Shown in pieces: positions 51,161 through 59,431 of a DNA stretch of 64,000 bases. Below the pieces are notes generated by a model, which was not told where the DNA came from, ran no database searches, and worked only from the letters and a program-made list of their open reading frames with translations. The position numbers were made by a program, and so were the translations under genes. The stretch comes from a virus: positions 1 to 64,000 of IMG/VR virus record IMGVR_UViG_3300044446_000019; one strand, given 5' to 3'. Position 1 is the first letter of the stretch, and each line of letters opens with the position of its first letter.

Positions 51161-53719
51161 TTGAGGTTATCAGATGTAGCTAAGATGTGGCAGTCCAATG
51201 GGGTGTCGATTGTCCCAATCGTTGCCAAAAATCAGCCTGCTGTTCGCTGGAAGCAATATCAGGCCAGGATTCCCGACCTCGGAGAGATCAACGACTGGTG
51301 GGGTAACGGGCACCCATGGGGCATTGCCCTGATCTGCGGTGCCGTCTCCGGTAACCTCGAAATGACCGAAATCGAGGGACGTGCCCTCTCTGCTGCCGGT
51401 TTGACCAAGGTGGCAAATAGTGCAGACACTCTCGGTTGCGGGGAGCTGTGGGACCGACTCAGTACCGGGTTCACGCAGGCGTCGCCCTCAGGCGGATTGC
51501 ACCTTGTGTACCGGATCTCTGATCACGAAGTGCCCGGAAACGAGAAGATTGCTCACGCCGAACCGAGCCTGGACGAGAAGTCCGGCCGGATGGTGCAGCT
51601 GGTCCTCGCCGAGACCCGTGGAGAGGGAGGATATTTCGTCGGGGCCCCGTCGCCAGGTTCGTGTCACCCAAGTGGCGAAGGCTGGTTGTTAGCATCGGGT
51701 GTCTACGGCGAAGTGCCCACGATCACCTGGGATGAACGCCAGCAACTACACGAAGCAATAAGACAAGCACTCGACATCCCCCGCCCGTCCGTGTCTCCTC
51801 CGTTCGACGAATCCACTCGGGACCAGCTGACCCAAGCCCTATCCGACGTGCCAGATCTGCACAACCCCAGCTCGATCTCTCCTCACTCTGCTACCCTCCA
51901 CGAAGCAGCCCTCCAGGCGACCGCCTCCCCAGGTGTTTTGGACCGGAGGGCTGCTTCTATTTCCCCTGGTGACCATTGGTCCGCGTCCACGGACTGGGCT
52001 GACATTCTGGAACCAGAAGGATGGACCTTACTGCGGGGGCAGCACAACGTCAGCCTCGGTGAACGATTGTGGGTACGTCCAGGCAAGAACGCCCGAGAAG
52101 GACACAGCGCCAGCACTGACTATCAGGGCAAACCGGGACTGTATGTCTGGTCCACGTCGGCTGGCCTGGAGTCGGAGACTCCACTGTCCAAACTATTTGT
52201 CCTGGCGCACTACCAGTTCCACGGTGACATGAAGCTGGCCGCACAGGACTTGAAACGTCGCGGCTTCGGCACGGTGGCTCAGCCTGATCTGACGCTGGGG
52301 GAACTGGATCTCAACAGCACCAACGAAGAGCCGGCGCCGGATCCACATTTCAGTCACGACGACACCGGTAACGCGATGCGGCTCTGGCACACGGTGGGCA
52401 GGGCTCGGTTCCGCTGGGTGTACGAACAAAAAGAGGTGTATGCCTGGACCGGGAAGGAATGGGCACCGGATTACAAGGGTGCCCTGGACCGTGAGTGGAT
52501 CAAGCTCACCGAGAGCATGGAGCGGGAGGGACTTGATCAGGAGAACGCTGCCCTGATCAAGTGGGCACGCCGCAGCCGTAGCCGCGACCGGCACAACGCA
52601 GCCTTGTCGATGATGCGAGTCATGGAGGGCGCAACCATCAGCGCCTCTGAGATGAACACTGCGCCGGATCACCTGAACTTGTACAACGGTACGTACAACA
52701 TGAAGACCGGGGTCCTGGAGCCACATAACCCCGAACACCTGATGACCCGCACCATGGTGGCCAGTTACAACCCCGAGGCCACCTGTCCAAAATTTGAGCA
52801 GTTCATGGAGCAGGTGCTGCCCGATCCTGAAGTCCGCGCCTACGTGCAGCGAGCGGTCGGATACAGCTTGCTCGGAAAAGCGGACCACCGAGCGTTCTTC
52901 CTGATCCATGGTCCCAGTGGTACTGGGAAGTCGCAGTTCCTGTCCACTATGGAGTATGTATTTGGTGGGTATGGTGCCACTGCTGCGGAAGGCACCTTCC
53001 GGGTGCACGAAGGTAGTGGACCCAACAACGACTTACATGGTCTACGGGGCAAGCGGTTCGTGTCCACATCGGAGACGGCGGAGAACGCTACCTTCAACGA
53101 GAACCTGCTGAAGCGTTTGACCGGCACGGATCAGGTAGTTTCCCGCGAGATGTACCAGACCAACGTGACCTGGCGCCCCGAGTGTGCACTGTGGCTGGCC
53201 ACGAACCACCCACCACGATTCAACAGTGACGACGACGCGATCTGGAAGCGGGCCAAACTGGTCCCGTTCGTTACTCGCTTTGGCACGGACGTGCCAGAGA
53301 TTCCCAACTTCGCCCGGGACTATCTGTACGCCGAGGCCGATGGCATCTTCAACTGGGTCTTGGCAGGGTTGCACGACTTCCTGGCCAACGGGTTGCAGGA
53401 GCCAGAGGGTGTCCTGGAGGCGGCAAACAAGCACCGCCAGCAGAGCGACACGGTGGCCCGGTTCCTGGATGACCAGATCGCTGACGGCAACCTGCAAGAG
53501 GTCCCGGAGGCCACCATCCGGACGTCGGAGCTGTTCGCCATGTACGAGCAGTGGGGTAAGTCCTCCGGTGAGCGTGGGCTTGGGTCCCGCAGGTTCATCA
53601 ACCGTCTGGAATCCACTGGCCGGGCAACATACACCCGGACCAACGCCCACAGTGTCTGGAAGGGGCTCCATCGATCAGGAGTCCTGGGTGCATACCAGAC
53701 ATCTGTGGATGAAACCTGA
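51161..53719 (+). CDS. Bifunctional primase-helicase (PrimPol + D5/P4-type)
   Basis: 852 residues from a TTG after aaagga. The N-terminal PrimPol-like domain has SPSGGLHLVYR with H114, but the usual D-x-D is E70-x-E72 (MTEIEG). The C-terminal SF3/D5 helicase has Walker A IHGPSGTGKSQF near 582-593, GKRFVSTSETAENATF and ALWLATNHPPRF. It would initiate phage replication with host polymerase, as no DNA polymerase is encoded here. Confidence 0.85.
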   Translation: MRLSDVAKMWQSNGVSIVPIVAKNQPAVRWKQYQARIPDLGEINDWWGNGHPWGIALICGAVSGNLEMTEIEGRALSAAGLTKVANSADTLGCGELWDRLSTGFTQASPSGGLHLVYRISDHEVPGNEKIAHAEPSLDEKSGRMVQLVLAETRGEGGYFVGAPSPGSCHPSGEGWLLASGVYGEVPTITWDERQQLHEAIRQALDIPRPSVSPPFDESTRDQLTQALSDVPDLHNPSSISPHSATLHEAALQATASPGVLDRRAASISPGDHWSASTDWADILEPEGWTLLRGQHNVSLGERLWVRPGKNAREGHSASTDYQGKPGLYVWSTSAGLESETPLSKLFVLAHYQFHGDMKLAAQDLKRRGFGTVAQPDLTLGELDLNSTNEEPAPDPHFSHDDTGNAMRLWHTVGRARFRWVYEQKEVYAWTGKEWAPDYKGALDREWIKLTESMEREGLDQENAALIKWARRSRSRDRHNAALSMMRVMEGATISASEMNTAPDHLNLYNGTYNMKTGVLEPHNPEHLMTRTMVASYNPEATCPKFEQFMEQVLPDPEVRAYVQRAVGYSLLGKADHRAFFLIHGPSGTGKSQFLSTMEYVFGGYGATAAEGTFRVHEGSGPNNDLHGLRGKRFVSTSETAENATFNENLLKRLTGTDQVVSREMYQTNVTWRPECALWLATNHPPRFNSDDDAIWKRAKLVPFVTRFGTDVPEIPNFARDYLYAEADGIFNWVLAGLHDFLANGLQEPEGVLEAANKHRQQSDTVARFLDDQIADGNLQEVPEATIRTSELFAMYEQWGKSSGERGLGSRRFINRLESTGRATYTRTNAHSVWKGLHRSGVLGAYQTSVDET

Positions 53720-53743
53720 CTTTCTTCATAGTTTGTCGGGGAC

Positions 53744-53773
53744 TTGCGGATGTTGAGTTTCTCGTAGTACCGT
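53744..53773 (+). promoter_or_regulatory. Promoter for the ParB unit, leaderless
   Basis: TTGCGG (53744-53749), 18-bp spacer, TACCGT (53768-53773); the ATG at 53781 starts eight bases after the -10 ends, so the mRNA is probably leaderless. The G-tract spacer is absent. Confidence 0.5.
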
Positions 53774-53780
53774 TCAGCGC

Positions 53781-53969
53781 ATGGAGCAGTTCCCCGAGAT
53801 GCTCACCACCCGCGAGGTCGCTTTCCTGTTCAGGGTCTCGCGCAACACCATCCTCCGGTGGGTGGCACGGGGTTATCTGGAGGCCATCCGTCCCATGGAC
53901 GGGAAGTACCTATATCCATCCGGCCAACGAGCCATCCTTAATCAAAGGAGACTTATGAACAATGTCTAA
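53781..53969 (+). CDS. MerR/excisionase-like HTH protein
   Basis: 62 residues: MLTTREVAFLFRVSRNTILR followed by WVARGYLEAIRP and a short wing. Classic small winged-HTH of the excisionase/MerR type. Overlaps the first ParB-like gene by 8 bases. Could control partition genes or DNA architecture. Confidence 0.8.
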   Translation: MEQFPEMLTTREVAFLFRVSRNTILRWVARGYLEAIRPMDGKYLYPSGQRAILNQRRLMNNV

Positions 53970-54804
53970 GCGAAAGCAAGCTACTGCTACAGAACTCAAT
54001 ATCCACCGAGGGTCCACCCACGAAGAGGCTGACCGTTTGGGAGAATTGACAAAAGACATCCATGAAAATGGATTGAAAATGCCGATTCTTGTTGACGAGG
54101 AAATGAATATCATCGACGGAGTCCGTCGGTTCTACGCCTTCTACGTCAATCACTCAATGACAGATCCGATTCAGGTAGTTGTCTGCTCAAGGTTCGAGGA
54201 CACCTGTTCATGGCTGTCTAAAACCGTCAAGCATGGGGTGGCCGCCGTACCGGTCACGGCTCTACGAGCCTGGCAGCTGTTCAACGACACTTATCCACAG
54301 CAGAAGGAACGAGGTACTCGACTCCGTAAGCGCCGTACCGGGCTGAAGCGGAGCGAGATACTCGGCGAGGAAACGCGCTCGCGCACCATGCTGAACGAAG
54401 CGTTGGGTTTCAAGGGAGAATCCTTCCTGGCTACCGCGACGTGGATCTACAAAATGTTTGACACCTACCAAGAGGACCCGATCAAGGTCGAGAAGTTGGC
54501 CCGTATCCGACGGCAATTGGAGATCGATGAAGTAACGATCTACGAGGCCAAGGGCATGGTCAGCAAGGTCCTCAGAGGTGGCGATCTGAATGGTGACATC
54601 GTTGGGCTGAATGAGCAGCGCGGCGCTCTAGCCACTCTGTTGTCGCAACTGACCGGCATGACGAAGGGAACAGCTCGCCTCGGTGAACTGGATCCAGGAC
54701 TCACGCAGATCGAACTGCAAATGTACATAAAAGGGTTTGAGACCGCACGACGCGATCTCAATATCTTCGTTGCCAGTCTCAAGAAAAGAGTAACCACCCC
54801 ATGA
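53962..54804 (+). CDS. ParB-like protein 1
   Basis: 280 residues. Segment 37-60 (GLKMPILVDEEMNIIDGVRR) is the ParB/Srx-fold core with a GVRR box, and the following helices (SEILGEETRSRTMLNEALGF) look like an HTH region. Locally more AT-rich than its neighbours. Could bind DNA or hydrolyse CTP, but a canonical GERR(F/W) box is not preserved. Overlaps the second ParB-like gene by 4 bases. Confidence 0.7.
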   Translation: MSKRKQATATELNIHRGSTHEEADRLGELTKDIHENGLKMPILVDEEMNIIDGVRRFYAFYVNHSMTDPIQVVVCSRFEDTCSWLSKTVKHGVAAVPVTALRAWQLFNDTYPQQKERGTRLRKRRTGLKRSEILGEETRSRTMLNEALGFKGESFLATATWIYKMFDTYQEDPIKVEKLARIRRQLEIDEVTIYEAKGMVSKVLRGGDLNGDIVGLNEQRGALATLLSQLTGMTKGTARLGELDPGLTQIELQMYIKGFETARRDLNIFVASLKKRVTTP

Positions 54805-55619
54805 CCTATCCCAGCTCGAAGTACACCGAAAAGCGTCTCAATGTTGGCGACCTGGAGATTGACCGCAGGGTTCAGCGACAGGGACTCAACATCGCAAAAG
54901 TGGACAAGATCGTCGCGAAGTACAACTCGGACGCGCTGGGCATCATCACCGTGTCACACCGCAAGGATCGCTCCTTCGTGGTCGTGGACGGCCAGCACCG
55001 AGTCGAGGCCACCCGACGAGTGACCGACAACCAGGGCAACCTGCCTTGCCGGATCTTCGAGGATCTGACCCTCGCGGACGAGGCGCAGATGTTCCTGGAT
55101 CTGAACTACACCACGCTGCCTACGATGATCGACAAGTACAAGGTTCGACTCAACGTGGAGAGCGAGGATGGTGACGCCGCTCGCAGCATCGGTGAACTGG
55201 TCGGTGCGTACGGCTGGACCGTCAGCCGTACGGCGGCGGATAGCCACATCAACGCGGTGAGCGTGCTGGAGCGCCTGTATGGCCTCAGTCGCAAGATCGA
55301 GGCGGACCCGAACCTGATCCAGGTCACCATCCTGGTCATCACCCGGGCCTGGGGCATCAACCGCTACGGCGTGCAAGCTCCCATCCTGGAGGGTATCGGG
55401 CGGATGTTCGCTGAGTACGGTTCCCTCTTGGACGTGGATCACCTCATCGAGGTGATGAAGAAGTACCAGGGCGGACCCGGGACCCTGGTTGGGGAGGCGT
55501 CCCAGCTGGCCAACCTACGGCGCTGGAAGAAGTCCATGGCCGTAGCTGACATCCTGGTCAACGAGTACAACAAGGGTCGACGTACCAAGACCCTGACGAC
55601 CTGGGCCAAGCGGGCGTAA
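54801..55619 (+). CDS. ParB-like protein 2 (DUF6551-type)
   Basis: 272 residues. LNVGDLEIDRRVQRQGLNI, GIITVSHRKDRSFVVVDGQH and DGQHRVEATRRV form a ParB-N domain in the variant typical of DUF6551-like actinobacterial proteins. A C-terminal helical domain (YGVQAPILEGIGRMFAEYG) follows. No ParA is nearby. May bind parS or act as a nuclease regulator. Confidence 0.75.
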   Translation: MTYPSSKYTEKRLNVGDLEIDRRVQRQGLNIAKVDKIVAKYNSDALGIITVSHRKDRSFVVVDGQHRVEATRRVTDNQGNLPCRIFEDLTLADEAQMFLDLNYTTLPTMIDKYKVRLNVESEDGDAARSIGELVGAYGWTVSRTAADSHINAVSVLERLYGLSRKIEADPNLIQVTILVITRAWGINRYGVQAPILEGIGRMFAEYGSLLDVDHLIEVMKKYQGGPGTLVGEASQLANLRRWKKSMAVADILVNEYNKGRRTKTLTTWAKRA

Positions 55620-55625
55620 GGCAAG

Positions 55626-55662
55626 AAGAAGCCCCGGTAGCCATCCGCTACCGGGGCTTCTT
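55626..55662. terminator. Bidirectional terminator between converging units
   Basis: Perfect 15-bp stem aagaagccccggtag/ctaccggggcttctt between the ParB gene and the opposing DUF2637 gene. Confidence 0.88.
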
Positions 55663-55710
55663 CGTTTGCCAGCTCAAGGACCACCCCTGGTTCCTATGCT
55701 GGTGCATAGG

Positions 55711-56400
55711 TTACACGGTGATCGCTGCCACGTCATCATTCAGGGCAACCTTGGCCTCAGCCTCAGCCTTCAATGCCTTCATCACTCCGTAGACGTAGCT
55801 CGGAGTGGCGTCGACCCTGGCCGCGATCGCCGCCGGCTTCAGTTCAGGGAACCTGGCGTACACGTCGGCAATCAGCTGCTTCTTACTGGGCTCCACGTCC
55901 TTCACCTTCGTGATAATGGCGAGATCCGGGTCCCTGGGCTTGTAGGTGGTGACCTTGTCACCTTCCTGGTGGGCCAGGAGCCGGGTTATGAAGAGGTTCA
56001 AGTCCAGCACCGCGACCGAGGCCATCACCATCAGGCCATCGATCGCGAACGGCAGCAACATCGCTGTCGTCGCATCCTTGCTGTACGTGAAGAAGGCCGC
56101 CTTCTGATGGAAGTACGACAGCCAGGCACCGATACAGGTGATCGCGAGCATGGACAACGGCCGAGCCCACCGTACTGGTGAATACCAGGGACCCTCCCGC
56201 AGAGGGATCCGCGATGAAAGCTCGAAGCCTCCCAGGATGATGACGGGTGGCAGGCAGTTAATGACGATAGGCCACAGCGTCTGCTCCGCGTGGAGCCAGT
56301 TGGCCCAGATGCTGGTGAGCGTAGACAGGAAGACAACTCCTCGGCACGCCCAACGGGTGCGCTTGTAAGAATCAATCTTCTTCTGAATCTGGATGTTCAT
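55711..56400 (-). CDS. DUF2637 membrane protein with C-terminal HTH
   Basis: 229 residues. Four transmembrane segments (CRGVVFLSTLTSIWANWL, WPIVINCLPPVIILGGF, LSMLAITCIGAWLSYF, MLLPFAIDGLMVMASVAVL), then a cytosolic HTH-like end (KPAAIAARVDATPSYVYGVM). DUF2637 proteins are typical of actinobacterial plasmids, integrative elements and phages (spread or regulation roles). Supports a plasmid-like lifestyle. Confidence 0.8.
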   Translation of the reverse strand: MNIQIQKKIDSYKRTRWACRGVVFLSTLTSIWANWLHAEQTLWPIVINCLPPVIILGGFELSSRIPLREGPWYSPVRWARPLSMLAITCIGAWLSYFHQKAAFFTYSKDATTAMLLPFAIDGLMVMASVAVLDLNLFITRLLAHQEGDKVTTYKPRDPDLAIITKVKDVEPSKKQLIADVYARFPELKPAAIAARVDATPSYVYGVMKALKAEAEAKVALNDDVAAITV

Positions 56401-56420
56401 AACAAAAACTCCCTATGTAT

Positions 56421-56455
56421 AAGAAAAGAGGTTGCCGGCGAAAACCGGTAACCTC
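56421..56455 (-). terminator. Intrinsic terminator in the DUF2637 leader
   Basis: Eleven-pair stem (56428-56438 with 56445-56455, one G-U) followed on the minus strand by ttttctt. It probably ends transcripts of the 57158 operon; it overlaps the start region of the promoter at 56458. Confidence 0.7.
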
Positions 56456-56457
56456 AT

Positions 56458-56485
56458 CCTATACATAGGGAGGGGTAAGGTGCAA
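56458..56485 (-). promoter_or_regulatory. Minus-strand promoter for DUF2637 gene
   Basis: Reading the minus strand: TTGCAC (56480-56485), 16-bp spacer with cccctccc, TATAGG (56458-56463). An 11-bp inverted repeat ccctatgtata/tatacataggg (56411-56421, 56460-56470) covers the -10 and part of the spacer. Confidence 0.6.
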
Positions 56486-56507
56486 CTATTCTCGATCAAA
56501 TTCTATA

Positions 56508-56819
56508 TCAATCCACCCGTCCAGGTGGACCATTGCCTCCCAAGTTATAGCGAGGACGGTAGATCTGCTCTCTGAGCTGTCTCTCCATCTCCTCAGGCAG
56601 CTCGATGTCCCTCAGATCTGTCAGGTGGTGCTTGCTCAAGTCCACCAGAAGGAGCTGGCACTCTTCCTCTGAAGTAGCTGACACAGGTGTCAGTATCACG
56701 TACCCGGTCGTATCCGAGGGCCCGGAGTTGAGCGGGGCAGACGCAACCTGGTTCGCCGACCTTTTCCTGGCTGTACCAGCAGAAGACGTTGAACCGCGTC
56801 CCGGGACCAAGATCCTCAA
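56508..56819 (-). CDS. Hypothetical protein
   Basis: Up to 103 residues from a TTG that overlaps the end of the Xre-like gene. The C-terminal half looks coding (ECQLLLVDLSKHHLTDLRDI, LPEEMERQLREQIYRPRY); the N-terminal third is low complexity, and a competing frame from 56829 exists. Start and exact extent uncertain. Confidence 0.45.
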   Translation of the reverse strand: MRILVPGRGSTSSAGTARKRSANQVASAPLNSGPSDTTGYVILTPVSATSEEECQLLLVDLSKHHLTDLRDIELPEEMERQLREQIYRPRYNLGGNGPPGRVD

Positions 56820-56825
56820 GCATCC

Positions 56826-57158
56826 TCAAGCATCCTCAGAGATCATTTCCTTTGTGGAGTGATCATCTCCGTTGCCGAGTTTGATCTCCGGGAAGGCCTC
56901 CTTCTCCGGCTGGTGGAACTCGGTGGCCCGCAGCCGCAGAAGTCGCTCTTCCATCGACAAGGGCAACTTCATCCCCTTGCAGAAGGATCGGATTATCCGT
57001 TCAGTGGGTCTCCAGCGGCCGATCTCGATGAGCCCCCAGCAGCCGTTGCTGATACCGGTGAGGTCTGCGACCTCCCGCTGCGTCAGGTCTGCTGTGTGTC
57101 GGAGCTGACGCATCACCCTGCCCTCGGGGCTGGGTTCGTACTTCGGTCTATATACCAT
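56826..57158 (-). CDS. Xre-type phage repressor-like protein
   Basis: 110 residues. RQLRHTADLTQREVADLTGI, SNGCWGLIEIGRWRPTERI is a full Xre HTH, followed by a C-terminal helical tail. Transcribed from the right copy of IR1, whose 28-bp tandem repeats could be its operators. It and the 316 regulator sit behind identical promoters, an arrangement suited to a switch. Confidence 0.82.
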   Translation of the reverse strand: MVYRPKYEPSPEGRVMRQLRHTADLTQREVADLTGISNGCWGLIEIGRWRPTERIIRSFCKGMKLPLSMEERLLRLRATEFHQPEKEAFPEIKLGNGDDHSTKEMISEDA

Positions 57159-57275
57159 CCTCCCACCTTACACCCCCCCCCTCCCGTGTACCAGTGGCAG
57201 GAAACTAAAGGGGTTCATCGATGGAATGGCAGGAAACTAAAGGGGTTCATCGATATCTCCGATCCCCTGACCAGC
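57155..57275. repeat. Inverted repeat IR1, right copy
   Basis: Exact inverted copy of bases 1-121, carrying the same promoter and tandem 28-bp repeats on the minus strand. Beyond 57275 the sequence continues into the unique-looking spacer to 58268. Confidence 0.95.
57165..57193 (-). promoter_or_regulatory. Promoter of the Xre-like gene (IR1 copy)
   Basis: Mirror image of the promoter at 83-111: -35 at 57188-57193, -10 at 57165-57170, ATG at 57158, giving a leaderless transcript. Confidence 0.6.
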
Positions 57276-57289
57276 AGAAACAGGAACCG

Positions 57290-57410
57290 AGTGGCACGAG
57301 TGGCAGTTGTGTAAGTTCGATCTGGAAAAGTGTTTATATAACCGCCTAGTTGATCTAGGTAGCGCGTATATAGAAAGTCTTTCCGGAAACGAACTGCCAC
57401 TCGTGCCACT
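57290..57410. repeat. Extended imperfect palindrome
   Basis: Perfect 19-bp arms (57290-57308 with 57392-57410) enclose nested pairings: tctggaaa/tttccgga, tatata/tatata and cctag/ctagg. The whole 121-base block could fold into one long hairpin or cruciform. Candidate replication, recombination or terminus-related site. Confidence 0.8.
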
Positions 57411-57484
57411 GTCGAGGAAGATTTCATCCGTTACGTCACCAAAATGGACACTGACTTTCCTGGCCTGGTTCGGCGACCGTGGCC

Positions 57485-57865
57485 TCAGACCCCGTCTGAG
57501 GCCATCCGAGCCTCCAGTTCGGCTACCTGCGCCACCGCAGCTTCCCGCTGAGTCAGGATCGGGTCCAGATCAGGCGAATCGGACTTCGTCAGTGGTGCTT
57601 CCAGGCGATACAGCTTCGCCAACCTGTCCAGCACCCTGATCCCAGCCTCGATGAAGCGCGGATCAGGTTTCGCGAAGCTGCCGTCGACGTGTGGCTGGCA
57701 CACGGACCAGATCTGCTCCAGGCGTTGCACCAGCAGGGCCCGGACCATGGGTGCGCTGCCGGTTACTTCTTCCTCGCCGATGCCGTATTCGGTGGTTTCC
57801 AGGTCTCCCATACAGGCAGCATGTGCCTGGCAATGATGCATATCAACATGCAGTCGTAGTGCCAC
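57485..57865 (-). CDS. Putative small terminase subunit or related protein
   Basis: 126 residues. LLVQRLEQIWSVCQPHVDGS and PDPRFIEAGIRVLDRLAKLY resemble actinophage TerS-like proteins, where 'PRYLEIALRIxDRxAxLxGL' is typical. Located far from terL, in the region inferred to be duplicated. A DNA-recognition partner of packaging is possible; the match is weak. Confidence 0.5.
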   Translation of the reverse strand: MALRLHVDMHHCQAHAACMGDLETTEYGIGEEEVTGSAPMVRALLVQRLEQIWSVCQPHVDGSFAKPDPRFIEAGIRVLDRLAKLYRLEAPLTKSDSPDLDPILTQREAAVAQVAELEARMASDGV

Positions 57866-58268
57866 CAGGTATCCTGTATCCGAACACCTGTATCAGGGCT
57901 CAAGAGTAAGGGCAACGTTCTTAACAGATCGAAGAGGAGCACTGCAACAGGTGAGCTTCCGTATCAGGAACCAGTGCTATGCGGGCCCCTTAAACCGGAC
58001 AAAACCGGTTTGCCTGTTGCCTGCCCTTACATGACACATATCCCCTGTGTCCGGTTTGGGTGGTGTGCCCTGTATCAGGTTGTGGATCATGGGGGTGAGG
58101 GGATGAGTCATGATCGTTGATCTTGGTTAGTTGATCAATCGAGCGCTTGCTCTTGATCATGGATAGTGGATCATGGGGGTGATGGATCATGACTCAGGGT
58201 GACCTGAGCCCCAGCTGCCGCCCAGGAGGACTGGCCGCGCGGGTCCCTGCCCCAGCTGGGGAGTAGCA
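57866..58268. other. Repeat-rich intergenic region, possible origin or packaging site
   Basis: No gene seen. The word TGTATC followed by A/C-GG recurs (57879, 57891, 58072 and similar), aaaccggac/gtccggttt form an inverted pair (57992-58000, 58048-58056), and tggatcatgggggtga occurs twice with gagtcatgatc/gatcatgactc inverted copies. Iteron-like density suggests an origin or cos/pac site; none is proven. Confidence 0.45.
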
Positions 58269-58326
58269 GCGTCGTCAGCTGGGGCAGGGGAGGGAGGTTA
58301 GGGGAGGGAGGTTAGGGGATCGAGGG
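58269..58326. repeat. Inverted repeat IR2, left copy
   Basis: Exact reverse complement of 63943-64000 over 58 bases, reaching the end of the window, so the true length may be greater. It contains a direct repeat of a 14-base unit (ggggagggaggtta). It covers the 3' ends of the genes at 58275 and, in the other copy, 63774. Confidence 0.95.
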
Positions 58327-58559
58327 TAGGCGCCACCATCCTCCAGTCCGAGGGCGTACGCACGGTTCACGAGGTCACGGCTGTCTGCCACCTGATCTTC
58401 TCTACCGTTCTGGTACGCCTTATTCAGCGCGGCAGCCACACGGTCAGCTACCTTGCGCGTCAGCCCGGTAATTGTGTCGCTGACGCCGGAGCCCTGGTCG
58501 TTGTGCTCGTCAACAGCATGATACCCATTACGGCCATTGACCAGATATGTACGCTTCAT
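58275..58559 (-). CDS. Small hypothetical protein
   Basis: 94 residues. YLVNGRNGYHAVDEHNDQGS and a helical ADRVAAALNKAYQNGRED are typical of small actinophage proteins of unknown function. The last 17 codons lie in IR2, so its C-terminus (PPLTSLPCPS) depends on the repeat. Confidence 0.65.
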   Translation of the reverse strand: MKRTYLVNGRNGYHAVDEHNDQGSGVSDTITGLTRKVADRVAAALNKAYQNGREDQVADSRDLVNRAYALGLEDGGAYPRSPNLPPLTSLPCPS

Positions 58560-58688
58560 CGGTTATGTCCCTTTCTATGGTCAGAGTGGTCCCCGTATCG
58601 TCAACTGTAACCCCTACCCCGGAGGGGGGGGGTGTGATATAGTTGGCGCTCCGGCCGGGAATACCGGCCCATGAACATGGGAGACACC

Positions 58689-58937
58689 ATGGACTATCAG
58701 ATCTATGCCGAAACGATCGCGGCTCGCACCGGCACTAGCGTGGAAGCGCTACAGACCTACGCAGAGGCGTTGATCGGATTGGAGGTAGTCGGTGACGTCG
58801 GGTACGCGCTGGACACGGCGCTCCTGGTGCTGCGCAACGGCGACAATGACAAGCTCATCGACACCGTGCTCAACATGGAGGCGACTGAGCAGACCCAGCA
58901 GGCCAGTCGACGTTACCGAGGCCGACACATCGGCTAG
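58689..58937 (+). CDS. Small hypothetical protein
   Basis: 82 residues from the ATG after gggagacacc; an upstream ATG lacks spacing. Acidic helical (EALQTYAEALIGLEVVGDVG). First gene of the parS arm; unknown. Confidence 0.65.
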   Translation: MDYQIYAETIAARTGTSVEALQTYAEALIGLEVVGDVGYALDTALLVLRNGDNDKLIDTVLNMEATEQTQQASRRYRGRHIG

Positions 58938-59022
58938 CGATCACCGTGATGGGTCAGGGCAACCTGGCCCATCCGCGCGGTGAGTACCGGGCATCGGCCC
59001 GGTATCAAGCTAGGGAGACAGC

Positions 59023-59172
59023 ATGCGGATTGATCTCACCGGGTACGGCGCCCGGTACCGCGCATTCCTGCTGGCTGCTATAGGTCAGCTATTCAGTTCC
59101 TACCTGCTACCGGGTAGCCCTGCCTACCGCACGATGACTGCGCTACGGCGCAACGTGCCGATGGCATCATGA
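59023..59172 (+). CDS. Small hypothetical protein
   Basis: 49 residues, ATG after agggagacagc. Amphipathic with a short hydrophobic run (FLLAAIGQLFSSYLLPG). Stop overlaps the next start (ATGA). Confidence 0.55.
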   Translation: MRIDLTGYGARYRAFLLAAIGQLFSSYLLPGSPAYRTMTALRRNVPMAS

Positions 59173-59273
59173 GAGACCCATGGACCATGGGTGCGATCCT
59201 GGCCGTGGTGTTCCTGGTATCGAGCCTGGTCACGACGGCCGTGATCAGGGAGCTTGAGAAACCCCCCCGCTAG
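59169..59273 (+). CDS. Tiny membrane protein
   Basis: 34 residues with one transmembrane segment (GAILAVVFLVSSLVTTAVI) and a basic, proline-ended tail. Coupled to the previous gene. Confidence 0.5.
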   Translation: MRDPWTMGAILAVVFLVSSLVTTAVIRELEKPPR

Positions 59274-59431
59274 ACTTGACACCCCAGCCCTACTGAGCTA
59301 CTGTTTGACGTGTTCGGCGGGTACCGGCCCGATGCGCGATGCAGAGGTCGGCCCTTCGGAACCTGGCACCACTTTCCCGTGATCAACGGGCATCCTCCAT
59401 AGTGATCCACACATATAGATCTCCCGTAAAC

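Noticed and set aside
56593-56829. 78-codon minus frame competing with 56508-56819
   Set aside because: The alternative has a less plausible C-terminal half; the chosen frame has a better helical, charged C-terminus, though this remains uncertain.
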